Below are positions 1 through 7,393 of a stretch of DNA of 8,717 nt, one piece after another. The DNA lies in the NCBI GenBank assembly GCA_029778965.1, contig JAKPBL010000427.1:1-8717 (forward strand), read 5' to 3'. The number at the start of each line of letters is the position of its first letter. The stretch's first letter is position 1. The position numbers were made by a program, and so were the translations under genes. The notes under the pieces were generated by a model that was not told the DNA's origin, made no database searches, and saw only the letters and a list, made by a program, of their open reading frames with translations. The stretch comes from Bacteroidota bacterium (lineage in GTDB: Bacteria; Bacteroidota; Bacteroidia; Chitinophagales; Chitinophagaceae).

Positions 1-1927
1 AATGGTAGGAGCCTGAAATGCTGGCTTTTTTATACCGGAAACTGATGCCATTGCGACTGATCAGGTCAGGCGCCGACTCTACACGGTTACCTTTAATGCT
101 CCGGTTGTCGTTGCCCGATTTAACGGCGGCATCGGTATAACGGGCATGCATGATCGAAGTAGAGGTGAACGCCGAAAGGGCGGAATAGACGCCCAGCCGC
201 CAGTCGTACTGCAGATAGATTTCAGCACCCGAAGTCAGCGCATCGCCGATATTGGTGCGATAGGTAATGATATCTCCATTGGATTCGGTGAGTACCAGGG
301 TGCCGAATTTGTTCTGGTAACCAAGCAGGAAGCCGGTTACATCCCAGCGCAGCGAACCGCTGTTGCCCCTGAAGCCGAGTTCGGCATTGTACCCTTTCGA
401 ATCTTTGATGTTCGGATCAACTTTCTCATATACCGAAGAGGGAATCAGGTCTTTGAACAGCATCGGCCGGTAAGCCTGGCTGATACCGCCATAGATTTCG
501 GTTTGTTTGCCGGGCTTGTATGAAACAGTGGCGCCTAAGAGCGGGAAGTGGTGATTTATGTTGACAGGGAACTTGTCGTTGGGATAATAAGACACGAAAC
601 CGGTCATACGGGTTTCACCCATTTCGATGCGGGCGCCCAGGTTAACGAAGAGATTCCGTAATACCTGGAATCGGTTCTCGGCAAACAGCGCCACGTTTTG
701 TGTTTTGAAATGCATGTCGCGGCCCCATCCGGGCTGTACCAGGGTAAGATCGAAATCAGATCCTGTGGTGCCGACCCCCAGTTGGGTACGGTGCAGGTCG
801 TTGTGCATGTATTGCACCCCGGCGGTTACCGTATTCATGAGTTTGCCGAAGAAATAGTTTTGCAGCACGCGCAATTCGGTAGTATAGGAATTGAAGCGAT
901 CGATATCCACCTGCCGGTTATTGTAGCTGTTAGTGGCCAGGTTGATGCTGTCTTTCACGTTCAGCGGCTTGTCGAACATAACACTGTTGCGCCGTCCCAG
1001 CACAGCCGAGCTCACCAACTGCAACTGTGTTTGCGGCGCCAGGTGCCAGTTAAGGTTAACCGAAGGCACATGGATGTTGGGGTTGAAATAGTTCCTGTTG
1101 CGCGTTGCCTGGCGCGGGTCAGCATGGAACATAGAGTCGTTCAGCATGCCGGGAATTCGATACACATACTCAGAGCGCGCCCAGTCTATCTTCAGGCTGA
1201 ATTTTTCGGAAGGCGTAAATAACAGCGATACGCCTTCGGCTTCCGAATCAGTATGTTCCGTATTGCGGTAGCCATTGCGCGATTTGCGCTGGAAATAGGC
1301 GTAATACCGGAACTTGCCCACAGTGCCGCCAACGGCATTGTAGCTGCTGAGCAATCCAAACGAGCCGGCGCTGTTGATCGATTCGAAGCTGAAAGGCCGG
1401 GTGCTATCGCCCTGCTTGGTCACATAGTTGAGCATGCCGCCAAACTGCGCGCCGTATTGCAGGGAGCCCGTGCCGCGTACCAGCTCGATCTTCTCGATGC
1501 TTTCCATCGGCATGCTGAAATGGCTGGCGGGGTACCCGTACATGTCGGAATTGGTAATGATGCCGTCGCGGCGGATATTGAACTCCCAACCCCGATGCGG
1601 ATCGAGCCCCCGTGCGGAGATATTCACCTGGTTACCCGATCCGTCCATATCATAAACGAATATGCCGGGTATTTTAGCGAAAAGCTGCCGGCCGATCTTA
1701 TTGGACAGATCGGCCGGGATTTCCCGGAGAGAGAGCGATTCCGACTTTTTACCGCCGAAAATATACGTGCCGCGGGTATCGGGAAGACTTTCCTGGATTC
1801 CCTGCCTTAGAAAGGAGGTGATGGTTACGCTATCAAGCGTTTTTACCGAATCTTCATGAGTCTGCGCATATAGCATCCCGTTGGTCAGCGCCAGCGCAGT
1901 CAATAGAATTGAAATCTTTTTTGTCAT
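1..1927 (-). CDS. FecA-like TonB-dependent outer-membrane receptor (C-terminus beyond window)
   Basis: The frame is open for 642 codons from the ATG at 1927 to the left edge; I translated it line by line and found no stop. Residues 1-22 form a signal peptide ending LYA-Q. A short segment with a TonB-box-like stretch (DSVTIT, about 32-37) follows, then a plug domain at about 45-172 with FecA-type landmarks: IPGIFVYD, ISARGLDP, IEKIELVRG (about 144-152), the glycine-rich GTGSLQYGAQFGG and LNYVTK. The rest consists of alternating amphipathic strands of a beta-barrel. There is no carboxypeptidase-like N-terminal extension and no STN signalling domain, so transport without its own sigma/anti-sigma signalling is expected. 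It is the last visible gene of an operon with the PAP2 lipoprotein (23-bp gap) and the small barrel protein. Ferric-chelate or other metal-complex uptake is inferred from family resemblance; the substrate cannot be read from sequence. Roughly 70-100 residues are probably missing. Confidence 0.93.
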   Translation of the reverse strand, partial: MTKKISILLTALALTNGMLYAQTHEDSVKTLDSVTITSFLRQGIQESLPDTRGTYIFGGKKSESLSLREIPADLSNKIGRQLFAKIPGIFVYDMDGSGNQVNISARGLDPHRGWEFNIRRDGIITNSDMYGYPASHFSMPMESIEKIELVRGTGSLQYGAQFGGMLNYVTKQGDSTRPFSFESINSAGSFGLLSSYNAVGGTVGKFRYYAYFQRKSRNGYRNTEHTDSEAEGVSLLFTPSEKFSLKIDWARSEYVYRIPGMLNDSMFHADPRQATRNRNYFNPNIHVPSVNLNWHLAPQTQLQLVSSAVLGRRNSVMFDKPLNVKDSINLATNSYNNRQVDIDRFNSYTTELRVLQNYFFGKLMNTVTAGVQYMHNDLHRTQLGVGTTGSDFDLTLVQPGWGRDMHFKTQNVALFAENRFQVLRNLFVNLGARIEMGETRMTGFVSYYPNDKFPVNINHHFPLLGATVSYKPGKQTEIYGGISQAYRPMLFKDLIPSSVYEKVDPNIKDSKGYNAELGFRGNSGSLRWDVTGFLLGYQNKFGTLVLTESNGDIITYRTNIGDALTSGAEIYLQYDWRLGVYSALSAFTSTSIMHARYTDAAVKSGNDNRSIKGNRVESAPDLISRNGISFRYKKASISGSYH

Positions 1928-1950
1928 CTTAATTTTTGTCTGTTGCCAGT

Positions 1951-3501
1951 TTATTCAGCACCGTCGGTTTTAGCTCTTTCGATGGCATAACCGCCTACTT
2001 TTTTACCCACTTCTAGGCCGGTTTGACAATCGGCGAGATAATGGATACCACCATATACCCTCGACATCGATGCTTCCTGGGCCATATCGGCAAAAACCTG
2101 TGCCTTGGCCGGCACCAGGTGACCGAGTACGGCGGCGGCGGCTCCGCTGAAAGTAGAGTGGCCGCTGATATAGGAGGGGAAGTTGGGAATGCCGGTAAGT
2201 GTTTTGATGGCGGGATTAAGCTGGGTGGGGCGGGGGTTGTAATAGAAATATTTAACGTCCCAGCAAACAATGGCCGCATCGAACAATGTCATGTTCAGGA
2301 GCGCCATGTTGCGTGCCCAACGTACCTCGCTGAGATCTTGTTTAATGAATTCATCAGCAGCGATCGCATCCCAGTGGCCCGGCGGTGTATATGTGCCTGC
2401 GCCATCGGCCCAGAAATGAACGATGCGAATTCGTTCGCGGCTGGGATTCTTGATATAGTTATACACGTCGAGGGTTTCCTGTTTCATCTTTTCGCTTTCC
2501 ACTGCAGGCGGCGGGCCGGGGCGAAGTGCAATCACGCCCAGCGAGTCGATCAGGAAAGAACGCACTTTGCCGAAGCCGGGCAGCATGGGAGGCCGCTTGG
2601 GCAGTTCAAAACTGTACCAGGGTACTTCGCCGCGGGCCAGGCAGTCGTTTTCCAACGCAGCCCAGGAAGCCTGGTTGCCGCCTGCCGTACCAGCCCTGTC
2701 GCCCCTGGCCCGGGTGGCAAACTTTTGGGCCACGGCCTTACCAAGCGCTTGCCCGGCTTCAAGGTCGCTGCGCACGTTGGCGCCGCTTAATATCCGGGCC
2801 TGCATGTGTTCTTGCGCGCGTTGGTTGATATAATCCTGGTCGGCCGGGAAAAGCAGTTTGAGCAACTCTACGGCCGCGCCTGCCACCACCGCATCTTCAG
2901 AAGGATAAGACGGTAGGTCGTTCTTGGGGATTTTCACATTCAGGGTGCTGTCTACCTTGTAAGGCGCTTTCCGGTTATATATCGCCTTATAGTGATAAGC
3001 GGCGATCAGCGCATCGTATTGCGCGGCGGCTACATAAGCATATGCCCGTGCTGCATACGGTGGATTGGCGAAGGGGAAAATGGGGTAAGCGAGCGGGTTG
3101 GTGGAGCTCGGGGCAGGATAGCTACCGTCGTCGTTCTGGTAAGGAGGCAGGTTTCTTTTCGACACCAGTTCGCGCATGATCTCGTTCCAGCGCAATACGG
3201 CGCCGGCGCTCCAGTATTTCACCAGGGCCGCTTCGTCAGACGTATAGTCGGCCTGCGCGGCCTTGATCTCATTCACCTGCGCGATATAGTCGGGATTGGT
3301 AACGGCGACAGGCGTCGCTACCGAAAATTCTTCATTGTTGGCCAGGAGATAAGGCTTCCATTCGCCGGCATCGCCATCTGCTACCTGGGGTATCAGGGCC
3401 GGGATATTGGCCGTACGGTCATAAATATCTTTCGAGCAGCCACCCAGCAACAGCGCGCCGAAACAGGCGGCTATGGTGCTGTATTTTGTCAGTTTCTTCA
3501 T
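1951..3501 (-). CDS. PAP2 / vanadium-dependent haloperoxidase superfamily lipoprotein
   Basis: This 516-residue protein starts MKKLTKYS and has a lipoprotein signal with lipobox LGGC (Cys22), followed by Ser-Lys-Asp. It should be lipid-anchored in the outer membrane, facing the periplasm or surface. The C-terminal half carries the complete superfamily signature: K417-x6-R424-P425, then S446-G447-H448 within FPSYISGHST, then S480-R481-x5-H487-x3-D491. These seven residues (K, R, S, G, H, R, H) bind phosphate or vanadate in acid phosphatases and vanadium haloperoxidases; His487 would be the nucleophile or vanadate ligand. The N-terminal half is helical, with a PSYPSEDA segment (197-204). The length fits the two-domain bacterial haloperoxidase-like group rather than the short PAP2 lipid phosphatases. 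It starts 11 bp after the barrel gene stop and ends 23 bp before the receptor gene, so the three genes are co-transcribed. Whether it is a phosphatase or a haloperoxidase cannot be decided from sequence. Confidence 0.93.
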   Translation of the reverse strand: MKKLTKYSTIAACFGALLLGGCSKDIYDRTANIPALIPQVADGDAGEWKPYLLANNEEFSVATPVAVTNPDYIAQVNEIKAAQADYTSDEAALVKYWSAGAVLRWNEIMRELVSKRNLPPYQNDDGSYPAPSSTNPLAYPIFPFANPPYAARAYAYVAAAQYDALIAAYHYKAIYNRKAPYKVDSTLNVKIPKNDLPSYPSEDAVVAGAAVELLKLLFPADQDYINQRAQEHMQARILSGANVRSDLEAGQALGKAVAQKFATRARGDRAGTAGGNQASWAALENDCLARGEVPWYSFELPKRPPMLPGFGKVRSFLIDSLGVIALRPGPPPAVESEKMKQETLDVYNYIKNPSRERIRIVHFWADGAGTYTPPGHWDAIAADEFIKQDLSEVRWARNMALLNMTLFDAAIVCWDVKYFYYNPRPTQLNPAIKTLTGIPNFPSYISGHSTFSGAAAAVLGHLVPAKAQVFADMAQEASMSRVYGGIHYLADCQTGLEVGKKVGGYAIERAKTDGAE

Positions 3502-3512
3502 GGTTTTCGTTT

Positions 3513-4505
3513 TTATTGCTGGTGCATATTGTCTTTATGTGCCGCACGGGCGGTCTTTTGGGTATAGAAGGCATAGAAAATACCGCCGCTGAAAGTGGTA
3601 GCCTTTCCTACATTGCGGCTCTCCAGGAAATAATGATCGTTGATACGGAGACCGTTGAACGTATAACCGACATTCCCGATAAAGCTCAGGTTGGTGTGTT
3701 GCTTCAGGGTGTATTTAACGCCGGCGCCCACTACACTGGCGTTCATCTGGTTGCTGGGAAAGGGCATATTGTTGCGGGTAATATCGAAGCCGCCGATGGT
3801 ATGCATGCGGGTCAGGGAGGCTTCTGCAATCAGGTACCGGCCCCGGTAGCCCGCCTTCAGTTGGAAGGTGGATACATTGGGCATTTTCACTTCATTGCTG
3901 TTGTGGTTGTGGGTATCGAAGTAGTCAGGCCGGTCGAGCTTTACGTTGTTGCGGTAGGTATAGGCGCCCCAGAGGGTGGTAAACCAGCGCTTGTATTTGT
4001 AATCTGCCATCAGGCGGCCGGTAAAAGTGGTGCTGCCCAGGCCGATCGAAAGTGGCAGAAAGTCGATTACATAGTTTTGAAGCGGTGTGGAGAAGCCGCC
4101 GATCGCGTACAACGCCAGCTTGCTTTTTTGATTAAAGGCGTGGTTGACGCCGCGCCATTTGATGTTGGCTGAAATGTCTTGCACGCCTTTCATGCCGTGC
4201 AGGGTGCCGGCAGATGCGTGTGTCCACACATAAGGTGCGCCGGCCATGATATTCAGGTTGTCGGTAATGCCGTAAGTGGCCATGTACAGTACCGATTGGG
4301 TGGTGACGGTTCCCAGGTTGAGGTTATTTCTTTTGAGTGTGCCCTCCCAGTATTCGTCCCAGGCAGAATGGCTGTATAAGAAACCAGAACAGAACTGGCT
4401 TTTATTCATCAGGATGGCATCTGTTTCGGTTTGCGCCTCAACCCGGCAGGTCGAAGCCAGAATGGCTCCCGCCAAAAGACAGGCGGGCAGGTATTTGAAA
4501 AACAT
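3513..4505 (-). CDS. Outer-membrane beta-barrel protein, MetA/phenol-degradation 'transporter'-like family
   Basis: This 330-residue protein begins with a hydrophobic signal peptide (cleavage probably after VEA, residues 22-24). The mature part is built of alternating polar and aromatic strands, such as SVLYMATYGI, LNIMAGAPYVW, RWFTTLWGAYTY, LIAEASLTRM and FSGGIFYAFY, typical of a 12-strand-class outer-membrane barrel. I recognise the conserved N-terminal block (MNKSQFCSGFLYSHSAWDEYW, split here as MNKSQFC and SAWDEYW) from Bacteroidota barrels of the MetA-pathway/'transporter' type. A polar loop at 195-207 is rich in His, Asp and Asn (DTHNHN) and could be an external metal- or ligand-contact loop; that is a guess. 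It is the first gene of the trio with the PAP2 lipoprotein (11-bp gap) and TonB receptor. A 107-bp untranslated region with a strong inverted repeat lies upstream. The substrate is unknown. Confidence 0.85.
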   Translation of the reverse strand: MFFKYLPACLLAGAILASTCRVEAQTETDAILMNKSQFCSGFLYSHSAWDEYWEGTLKRNNLNLGTVTTQSVLYMATYGITDNLNIMAGAPYVWTHASAGTLHGMKGVQDISANIKWRGVNHAFNQKSKLALYAIGGFSTPLQNYVIDFLPLSIGLGSTTFTGRLMADYKYKRWFTTLWGAYTYRNNVKLDRPDYFDTHNHNSNEVKMPNVSTFQLKAGYRGRYLIAEASLTRMHTIGGFDITRNNMPFPSNQMNASVVGAGVKYTLKQHTNLSFIGNVGYTFNGLRINDHYFLESRNVGKATTFSGGIFYAFYTQKTARAAHKDNMHQQ

Positions 4506-4532
4506 GCATAGCAGTTAGAAGGTTAAAACGAC

Positions 4533-4594
4533 TGTATGCCCATACCCGGGAAGCCCGGATTGCTGCAGTCGAGCTTCCCGGGACGGTACATACA
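4533..4594. repeat. Two-tier inverted repeat between the small membrane protein and the barrel operon
   Basis: A perfect 10-bp inner inverted repeat (CCCGGGAAGC at 4545-4554, GCTTCCCGGG at 4573-4582) encloses an 18-nt loop. Exactly 6 nt outside each arm lies a perfect outer 6-bp repeat (TGTATG 4533-4538, CATACA 4589-4594). As minus-strand RNA this is a hairpin with a 6x6 internal loop. CGACTG (4529-4534) can also pair with CAGTCG inside the loop (4566-4571), giving a possible pseudoknot. No long U-run follows on the minus strand (only TTTT, at about 4523-4528 on the plus strand as AAAA), so an intrinsic terminator is not convincing in that direction. On the plus strand a T5 tract follows directly. 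It may be a terminator for the upstream gene, a structured 5' leader for the outer-membrane operon, or a protein-binding dyad. Confidence 0.6.
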
Positions 4595-4612
4595 TTTTTA
4601 TAAACGATTAAT

Positions 4613-5182
4613 TCACGAGAAAGCCGGCGCCAGCGGAGGCCTGTGGGGTGTGTACAGGAAGCAGACAGGGAGCCTGTCGGAAAAGTCAAGATAGGAATGT
4701 TGTACAACCGTGAACACGGGCTCATAGCCATATACGGTTGCTGTCGAAATATAGTCTGGCAGAATGTTTTTCAGGCTGATGACGGGTTTGGCGGGTGCCG
4801 GTTTACCATCGGCCTGCTGCAGGTCGTTTACCAATTGAAAAAAAGCATCGCGTGCATTGCTGATATGGGTGATCTGCTGGTTACGGATGCAGCGCATCTC
4901 CAGCGAATCGTTGTAAATCCTTTTTTCGACGTACTGGTATTCGTGGCCGTCGATATTGATATTTCCCTTTACCCGTTCAAAAATGGGAGAGTTGGTATAA
5001 TACGGGAGATTGGTGACAGGTATTTTGATCGTGATAAGATTGGCTTCGTCGTAGTCATCAATGTCGAGGCGGGCATTCATGGCCTGGTTGCTTTGCGCTT
5101 CCATATAGCCGAAGAAAAGGCGATAGCCTACCCAATTAAAAAGCAGTAGTGCCGTAAGCAGTATGGCAGCCAGTTTCTTCAC
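4613..5182 (-). CDS. Small membrane-anchored protein of unknown function
   Basis: I chose the GTG at 5182, giving 189 residues starting (M)KKLAAILLTALL. A TTG at 5191 in the same frame would add three residues (MPG), but it lies inside a TACTTTG promoter-like element and gives a less natural N-terminus. Residues 4-22 form one hydrophobic segment (signal anchor, or signal peptide without a clear cleavage site). The rest is a soluble, probably periplasmic domain with an acidic DIDDYDEANL stretch (40-49), an IKIPV...LPYYTN block (53-64), a glycine/NIDGHEYQYV turn, and a C-terminal proline-rich tail ending TPHRPPLAPAFS. Proteins with this layout are recurrent hypotheticals in Bacteroidota, often near TonB-receptor genes as far as I recall; I know no assigned function. 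It lies 31 bp downstream of the 384-aa membrane protein stop and 107 bp upstream of the barrel gene, so it could belong to either unit. Confidence 0.8.
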   Translation of the reverse strand: MKKLAAILLTALLLFNWVGYRLFFGYMEAQSNQAMNARLDIDDYDEANLITIKIPVTNLPYYTNSPIFERVKGNINIDGHEYQYVEKRIYNDSLEMRCIRNQQITHISNARDAFFQLVNDLQQADGKPAPAKPVISLKNILPDYISTATVYGYEPVFTVVQHSYLDFSDRLPVCFLYTPHRPPLAPAFS

Positions 5183-5188
5183 GCCGGG

Positions 5189-5195
5189 CAAAGTA
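5189..5195 (-). promoter_or_regulatory. Candidate -7 element (TACTTTG) 6 nt before the GTG start
   Basis: Read on the minus strand, TACTTTG is followed by exactly 6 nt and then the GTG at 5182. It resembles the Bacteroidota -7 consensus TAnnTTTG with one spacer base missing. Very A/T-rich DNA, including an A8 tract (plus-strand T8 at 5201-5208), lies just upstream, as is common for promoters. No convincing TTG -33 element is seen. If used, transcription would begin at or beside the start codon. Confidence 0.35.
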
Positions 5196-5213
5196 GGAAA
5201 TTTTTTTTAAATA

Positions 5214-6368
5214 TTAAAAATCGCTGCCGGCGCCGCCCCCACCGAAGGAGCCTCCCCCAAACCGGGCCGCTTCGTCTCCCGCTGCGGGCCCAGGCAGTCT
5301 GCTCATGGCGATCAGGGAAACCGGAACCAGGAGGCCATCGCTCTGACTACCAGGCTCATACACAAAATGCGCCGACCTTTTCTGCTGTAACCACAGAATA
5401 AGCCAGGCAGCGATGCAAATCAATGCCAGTCCCAGCAAAATGGCGCCCGTTGCCGGATCGAACACGCTCAGGTAGCGGTGATAAAAATACCCGAGGGAGA
5501 GGATTGCCGCCATCGCCACCCGTATCCAGGCGCCCGAGGCCCGGCGGATGCCATAAAGTAATATGCCGAAAGGGAAAAGGATGGTCCAGGCCCATAAAAA
5601 CAGTATCCATGCCATGGGAGCCTCTCCCGGTCCACCTGCTCCGTAGCCGGGATAATGGGTGATCGCATAAGTATGATAATGCAGGGAGGCATAGATGGCT
5701 GCTACCGTAGCAATACGGGCCCATAGCAGGCAACCGGCATGGTAAGGCCATTTCCCTTTAGCGGAGAGCCTCGTAAAAAAATAAAGAAGCGCGGCCATGG
5801 CCACCGCCGTCAGCAGGTAAGCATACAGCGGAATACCCCATCCGGGAAATAGCGACCAGATAAAAAAACAACTGCTTACAGGAACAAGGGCCGCCGACAA
5901 CCGGTTCAGGTAACGAAGAGCGCCCACGGTACAACCGGCAGCGGCGCCAAAACTGGCCACACTGAACAAATACCTGTCGCCGGTACCGCCAAGCAGCGAA
6001 AAACCGGCTACGATATAAATGATGGAGAGGTGCAACAGCATATCGTCCACCCCTGAATGATAGTGCTTTTTCTCCCTGATAAAATATTCCAGGCCCAACA
6101 CGGAGACAGCGCCCATGAGAAGGCAAACGGCACCGATGCTATTGCCTCCGCTCATTAGCAACAATATGCCGAAAATGGCCAGGCTGGCGATCAGCGTCAG
6201 TACGCCGAAGCCGGTGCGTACAAAAACCGCCGGACTGTACAAGTCGTCCGGGTACAACGCACGGATGTTTTTGGCGTCGTCGGCCGAAAGCAATTTGTTG
6301 GCGGTTAGCTGTTCGATGACCGTATGCAATTGACGTTTGTCGAGCGATTCTTTGCTATATGCGATCAT
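5214..6368 (-). CDS. Polytopic membrane protein with Gly-rich C-terminal tail, DUF2157-like partner
   Basis: This 384-residue protein begins at the ATG at 6368, which overlaps the stop of the upstream gene by 4 bp (ATGA, 6365-6368), implying translational coupling. Residues 1-45 are a hydrophilic helical segment (cytoplasmic) of the pattern LxxxxLLSADDAKNIRALY, similar in layout to the N-terminus of its neighbour. About ten membrane segments follow (approximately 47-72, 76-97, 110-128, 133-151, 158-175, 179-198, 211-229, 251-274, 279-295, 305-327). After the last helix comes a soluble stretch ending in a glycine-rich tail, FGGGSFGGGGAGSDF (370-384), of the kind seen at the end of TPM-domain and DUF2207 membrane proteins. 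It is probably part of the DUF2157/DUF4401 group of uncharacterised inner-membrane proteins; no enzymatic motif is seen. Function is unknown; confidence is high for the gene and modest for the family. Confidence 0.88.
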   Translation of the reverse strand: MIAYSKESLDKRQLHTVIEQLTANKLLSADDAKNIRALYPDDLYSPAVFVRTGFGVLTLIASLAIFGILLLMSGGNSIGAVCLLMGAVSVLGLEYFIREKKHYHSGVDDMLLHLSIIYIVAGFSLLGGTGDRYLFSVASFGAAAGCTVGALRYLNRLSAALVPVSSCFFIWSLFPGWGIPLYAYLLTAVAMAALLYFFTRLSAKGKWPYHAGCLLWARIATVAAIYASLHYHTYAITHYPGYGAGGPGEAPMAWILFLWAWTILFPFGILLYGIRRASGAWIRVAMAAILSLGYFYHRYLSVFDPATGAILLGLALICIAAWLILWLQQKRSAHFVYEPGSQSDGLLVPVSLIAMSRLPGPAAGDEAARFGGGSFGGGGAGSDF

Positions 6369-7342
6369 GCAGCCTTGATTTTACGGTGAAGCCGGTGAAC
6401 CAGCATACCCGCGGTAATGCCGGAGATCAGGTAATAAAAGAGATTGGCATATATGCCATCGACATCGTGCAGCCCCGCCAGCAGTTTGGCCGATACCACA
6501 TAGCTGATCCCCACATATATGTAGGCCACCGCAACGATCATATAGTAACCGCTCTTTTCGCTAAAAGATTTGCGCAGGTGCCAGGCGCCTGTTGCTATCA
6601 AAAGCAGCAGCCATATCGGCCAGGTGTTTTCGGCTGTCATCAGTCCTGCGAGGGCGCCAAGAAAAGAGAGGTGCATGCCGAACTGCTGGTAGGTATCGTG
6701 GAAATGTGGTTTATAAGGCGTGGTACGGATAAAAGCCGCAAAGGCAATAAGAACCAGCCCCAGCACAAAAGCGGTAATGATCAGCCCGGGGTGCCCGAAC
6801 AGGTCGAAATTCGCCAGCAGTTGAGGTTTCAGGGTGATGCCGAGCCAGGCGGCGAGATTTCCGATGGCGAGCGACAATATGCCCTGGTGATCGAAATAGT
6901 AGGCCAGCAAAAAAAGAATCACCATCGGAATAAAGCTGGCGAGCCCCCAGCGGTTGCCGAACAGACCAAATTGCGCTTGCAGGTAACCGGCCAGGATGGG
7001 CACCAGCAGGCCCGCCAGCAACAGCGTATAATCATAACCGGTATGAGGGCTTTCTACCTTATGCCAGGCAAAGGGACGAGCTACCTTGGCCGACCAGGCC
7101 AGGCAGCCCAGCAGCAGTAAAACCAGTATGGCGACGATGGTAAGGTGTCCCAGTTGCTCAATGTGGGTGTAAATAAATACGCCCAGTCCGCCGGTAAACA
7201 GCAATACGCCGATATACAGCAGCGTGCGCAATTCAATGAACAGGTTGGTTTTCGGATGTGCATACCAGTTACGAATGGCAGCAAGACCTTCGTCGCTTAT
7301 ACAGCCACGGTTGCGCAGGTCGTCAAAGAGGTCGTTCGGCAT
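6365..7342 (-). CDS. DUF2157-like polytopic inner-membrane protein
   Basis: I start at the ATG at 7342 (325 residues, MPNDLFDDLRNRG) rather than the in-frame ATG at 7381. The longer version would add an unconvincing 13-residue leader, and the promoter-like TATTTTG lies between the two. Residues 1-36 are a helical cytoplasmic segment (LRNRGCISDEGLAAIRNWY) typical of the N-terminus of DUF2157 proteins. About ten hydrophobic segments follow (approximately 38-58, 66-84, 105-121, 133-150, 154-170, 184-203, 222-236, 240-254, 264-284, 297-315), and the protein ends in a basic tail (HRLHRKIKAA). The stop overlaps the next gene's ATG by 4 bp, so the two proteins are made together and may form one complex. 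No catalytic or ligand-binding motif is visible; the function of the family is not established. Confidence 0.9.
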   Translation of the reverse strand: MPNDLFDDLRNRGCISDEGLAAIRNWYAHPKTNLFIELRTLLYIGVLLFTGGLGVFIYTHIEQLGHLTIVAILVLLLLGCLAWSAKVARPFAWHKVESPHTGYDYTLLLAGLLVPILAGYLQAQFGLFGNRWGLASFIPMVILFLLAYYFDHQGILSLAIGNLAAWLGITLKPQLLANFDLFGHPGLIITAFVLGLVLIAFAAFIRTTPYKPHFHDTYQQFGMHLSFLGALAGLMTAENTWPIWLLLLIATGAWHLRKSFSEKSGYYMIVAVAYIYVGISYVVSAKLLAGLHDVDGIYANLFYYLISGITAGMLVHRLHRKIKAA

Positions 7343-7348
7343 AGGGTA

Positions 7349-7355
7349 CAAAATA
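7349..7355 (-). promoter_or_regulatory. Candidate -7 element (TATTTTG) 6 nt before the ATG at 7342
   Basis: On the minus strand TATTTTG is followed by 6 nt and then the ATG of the DUF2157-like gene. It is one spacer base short of TAnnTTTG. A possible -33 element TTTCG lies 18 nt further upstream (7374-7378). Its position supports the 7342 start and predicts a transcript with almost no leader. Confidence 0.4.
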
Positions 7356-7393
7356 GACAATTCTATCCCCCGGCGAAACACCTTCTTATAAAA

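Noticed and set aside
1..1927. TonB receptor as a cobalamin (BtuB-type) transporter serving B12-dependent IcmF
   Set aside because: The plug motifs resemble FecA rather than BtuB, the genes are on opposite strands about 5.5 kb apart, and no other cobalamin uptake gene or obvious cobalamin riboswitch is visible.
2023..2790. Long plus-strand open frame (255 codons) opposite the PAP2 lipoprotein gene
   Set aside because: The minus-strand frame has complete catalytic motifs and a lipoprotein signal; the plus-strand product has no recognisable pattern and reads as an antisense shadow.
5196..5220. A/T-rich A8/T8 run as an intrinsic terminator after the 384-residue protein gene
   Set aside because: No GC-rich stem precedes it in either direction; it fits promoter-flanking DNA better.
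6359..7120. Plus-strand open frame (253 codons) opposite the DUF2157-like gene
   Set aside because: It is a Gln/His/Arg-rich translation typical of the reverse complement of hydrophobic membrane-protein codons; there is no domain signal.
7343..7381. Upstream in-frame ATG at 7381 as the start of the DUF2157-like gene
   Set aside because: It adds an atypical 13-residue leader and would place the promoter-like TATTTTG inside the coding region; the 7342 start matches the usual family N-terminus.
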